DNA from: Bacillota bacterium
GTDB taxonomy: Bacteria; Bacillota; Bacilli; Paenibacillales; Paenibacillaceae
Assembly: GCA_023418755.1 (NCBI GenBank)
Contig: JAEZZE010000126.1
Coordinates: 1 to 7,207 of the forward strand
Reading direction: 5' to 3'
Length of the DNA: 7,207 bases
The notes under the pieces are model-generated. The model did not search any database and had not been told where the DNA came from. It saw only the letters and a list, made by a program, of their open reading frames with translations. Position 1 is the first letter of the stretch; each line of letters opens with the position of its first letter. A program made the translations under genes and the position numbers. This document shows positions 6,466-7,207 of this stretch, piece by piece.

Positions 6466-7207
6466 CAGTCAGCCAAGTACGATCAGGGCCATGAATAAAT
6501 CGCTGGTTCTAAACATCGTAAGGAAGGAAGGGCCTATTTCTCGCGCTCAGATCGCCAAGAGAACGAATATCACAAGGGCGACGGTGTCCGATATCGTAAA
6601 CGATCTGTTGCAGGAGAACGCGATTTACGAGGAAGGGGAGAGCAGTTCTTCCGTAGGCCGCAAGGGCATCCTTTTAAAATATAACAACGCCCTCGGCTAC
6701 GGGGTCGGAATCGATATCGGCGGAACGAAAATTTCGCTGGGTATGTTCGACCTTAACGCCGAATTGCTCGTCCGCAAGAAAATTCAGACCTTCCAGGTCG
6801 AGACGAACGATGAATTCATTCGACTATTAGTGGAAGAGATCGATCGTTTCATCGCGGATAACGGTCGCGACAAGCAATCGCTGCAAGTGATCGGTATCGC
6901 GACGCCGGGAATTGTCGACTATAAAACCGGCATTGTCGTCGAAGGATCGCCGAATTTGCCCGGTTGGGAAAATCTCGACTTATGCGAGCGTATTACGGAG
7001 CTGACGGGCGTTCCGGCCATTCTCGAGAACGACGTGAGGGCGGCGCTCGTCGGGGAAGCATGGAAGGGGCAATGCCAGGACGTGCAGAGCGCGATTCTGC
7101 TCGCGGTCGGTACGGGGATCGGGTCGGCGCTGCTGATGGACGGCACGATCATCCGCGGCTTCGGCAATGCGGCCGGCGAGATCGGCTATATGATGTTCGA
7201 ACGCGGC
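6455..7207 (+). CDS. ROK-family transcriptional regulator, XylR-like, 3' end missing
   Basis: Probably a sugar-responsive repressor; the fold joins an N-terminal winged helix-turn-helix to a sugar-kinase-like ROK domain. GTG 6455 is chosen because AAAGGAG (6439-6445) sits nine bases before it and an in-frame TGA (6449-6451) closes the frame just upstream; ATG 6491 would cut into the conserved N-terminus. The HTH spans about 15-58 (ISRAQIAKRTNITRATVSDI). The ROK domain starts near 82 with the phosphate-binding IDIGGTK (86-92), followed by NLPGW (167-171), END with the catalytic-type Asp193 (191-193), GTGIG (219-223) and GEIGYM (241-246). The last usually reads GEIGH; the His is Tyr here. The Zn motif CxCGxxGC would lie past the edge. 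251 codons are visible of the usual 380-400. Family call is strong; the effector sugar and target operon are unknown. Confidence 0.93.
   Translation, partial: MLSSSQPSTIRAMNKSLVLNIVRKEGPISRAQIAKRTNITRATVSDIVNDLLQENAIYEEGESSSSVGRKGILLKYNNALGYGVGIDIGGTKISLGMFDLNAELLVRKKIQTFQVETNDEFIRLLVEEIDRFIADNGRDKQSLQVIGIATPGIVDYKTGIVVEGSPNLPGWENLDLCERITELTGVPAILENDVRAALVGEAWKGQCQDVQSAILLAVGTGIGSALLMDGTIIRGFGNAAGEIGYMMFERG

Noticed and set aside
6919..7167. Minus-strand frame of 82 codons over the ROK gene
   Set aside because: It is a shadow of the conserved ROK domain with no features of its own.

Overview
The window holds two genes, both on the + strand and both cut by a window edge. Base composition (roughly 57-65% GC in most coding stretches counted by hand, about 32% in the regulatory spacer), a sigma-A type promoter, strong AAAGGAG-type ribosome binding, and a XylR-like ROK regulator with its typical operator all suggest a moderately GC-rich Firmicute. 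Paenibacillaceae (Paenibacillus or Cohnella) is the best guess. This is an inference; no marker gene is present.

Region 1 (1-5939) is the 3' part of a very large RHS/YD-repeat gene; its start and any signal peptide lie upstream. In order the protein shows the tail of a fibronectin type III domain, a carboxypeptidase-regulatory/transthyretin-like domain, a plug-like RHS N-terminal region, an NHL-type beta-propeller, about 800 residues of YD repeats, the RHS-associated core ending in a DPxG motif, and a 144-residue Gly- and Cys-rich C-terminal tip. The order and several signature motifs match the core of animal teneurins. A strong intrinsic terminator follows the stop codon. No convincing immunity gene follows.

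Region 2 (5981-6454) is a spacer of about 470 bases. Its left part contains a doubtful small hydrophobic reading frame on the minus strand. Its right part is AT-rich and dense in regulatory signals: two TGTCA/TGACA inverted repeats inside 13-bp direct repeats spaced 84 bp apart (one fits the GlnR/TnrA consensus), a consensus promoter, a perfect 17-3-17 palindrome covering the -10 box, then a leader of about 155 nt with a hairpin next to the ribosome binding site and a 53-codon open frame that overlaps the start of the next gene.

Region 3 (6455-7207) is the first 251 codons of a ROK-family, XylR-like transcriptional regulator. The palindrome probably is its own operator, giving autoregulation, and its sugar targets should lie beyond the right edge. 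The terminator and a separate promoter indicate that the RHS gene and the regulator are independent transcription units; nothing in the sequence links their functions.
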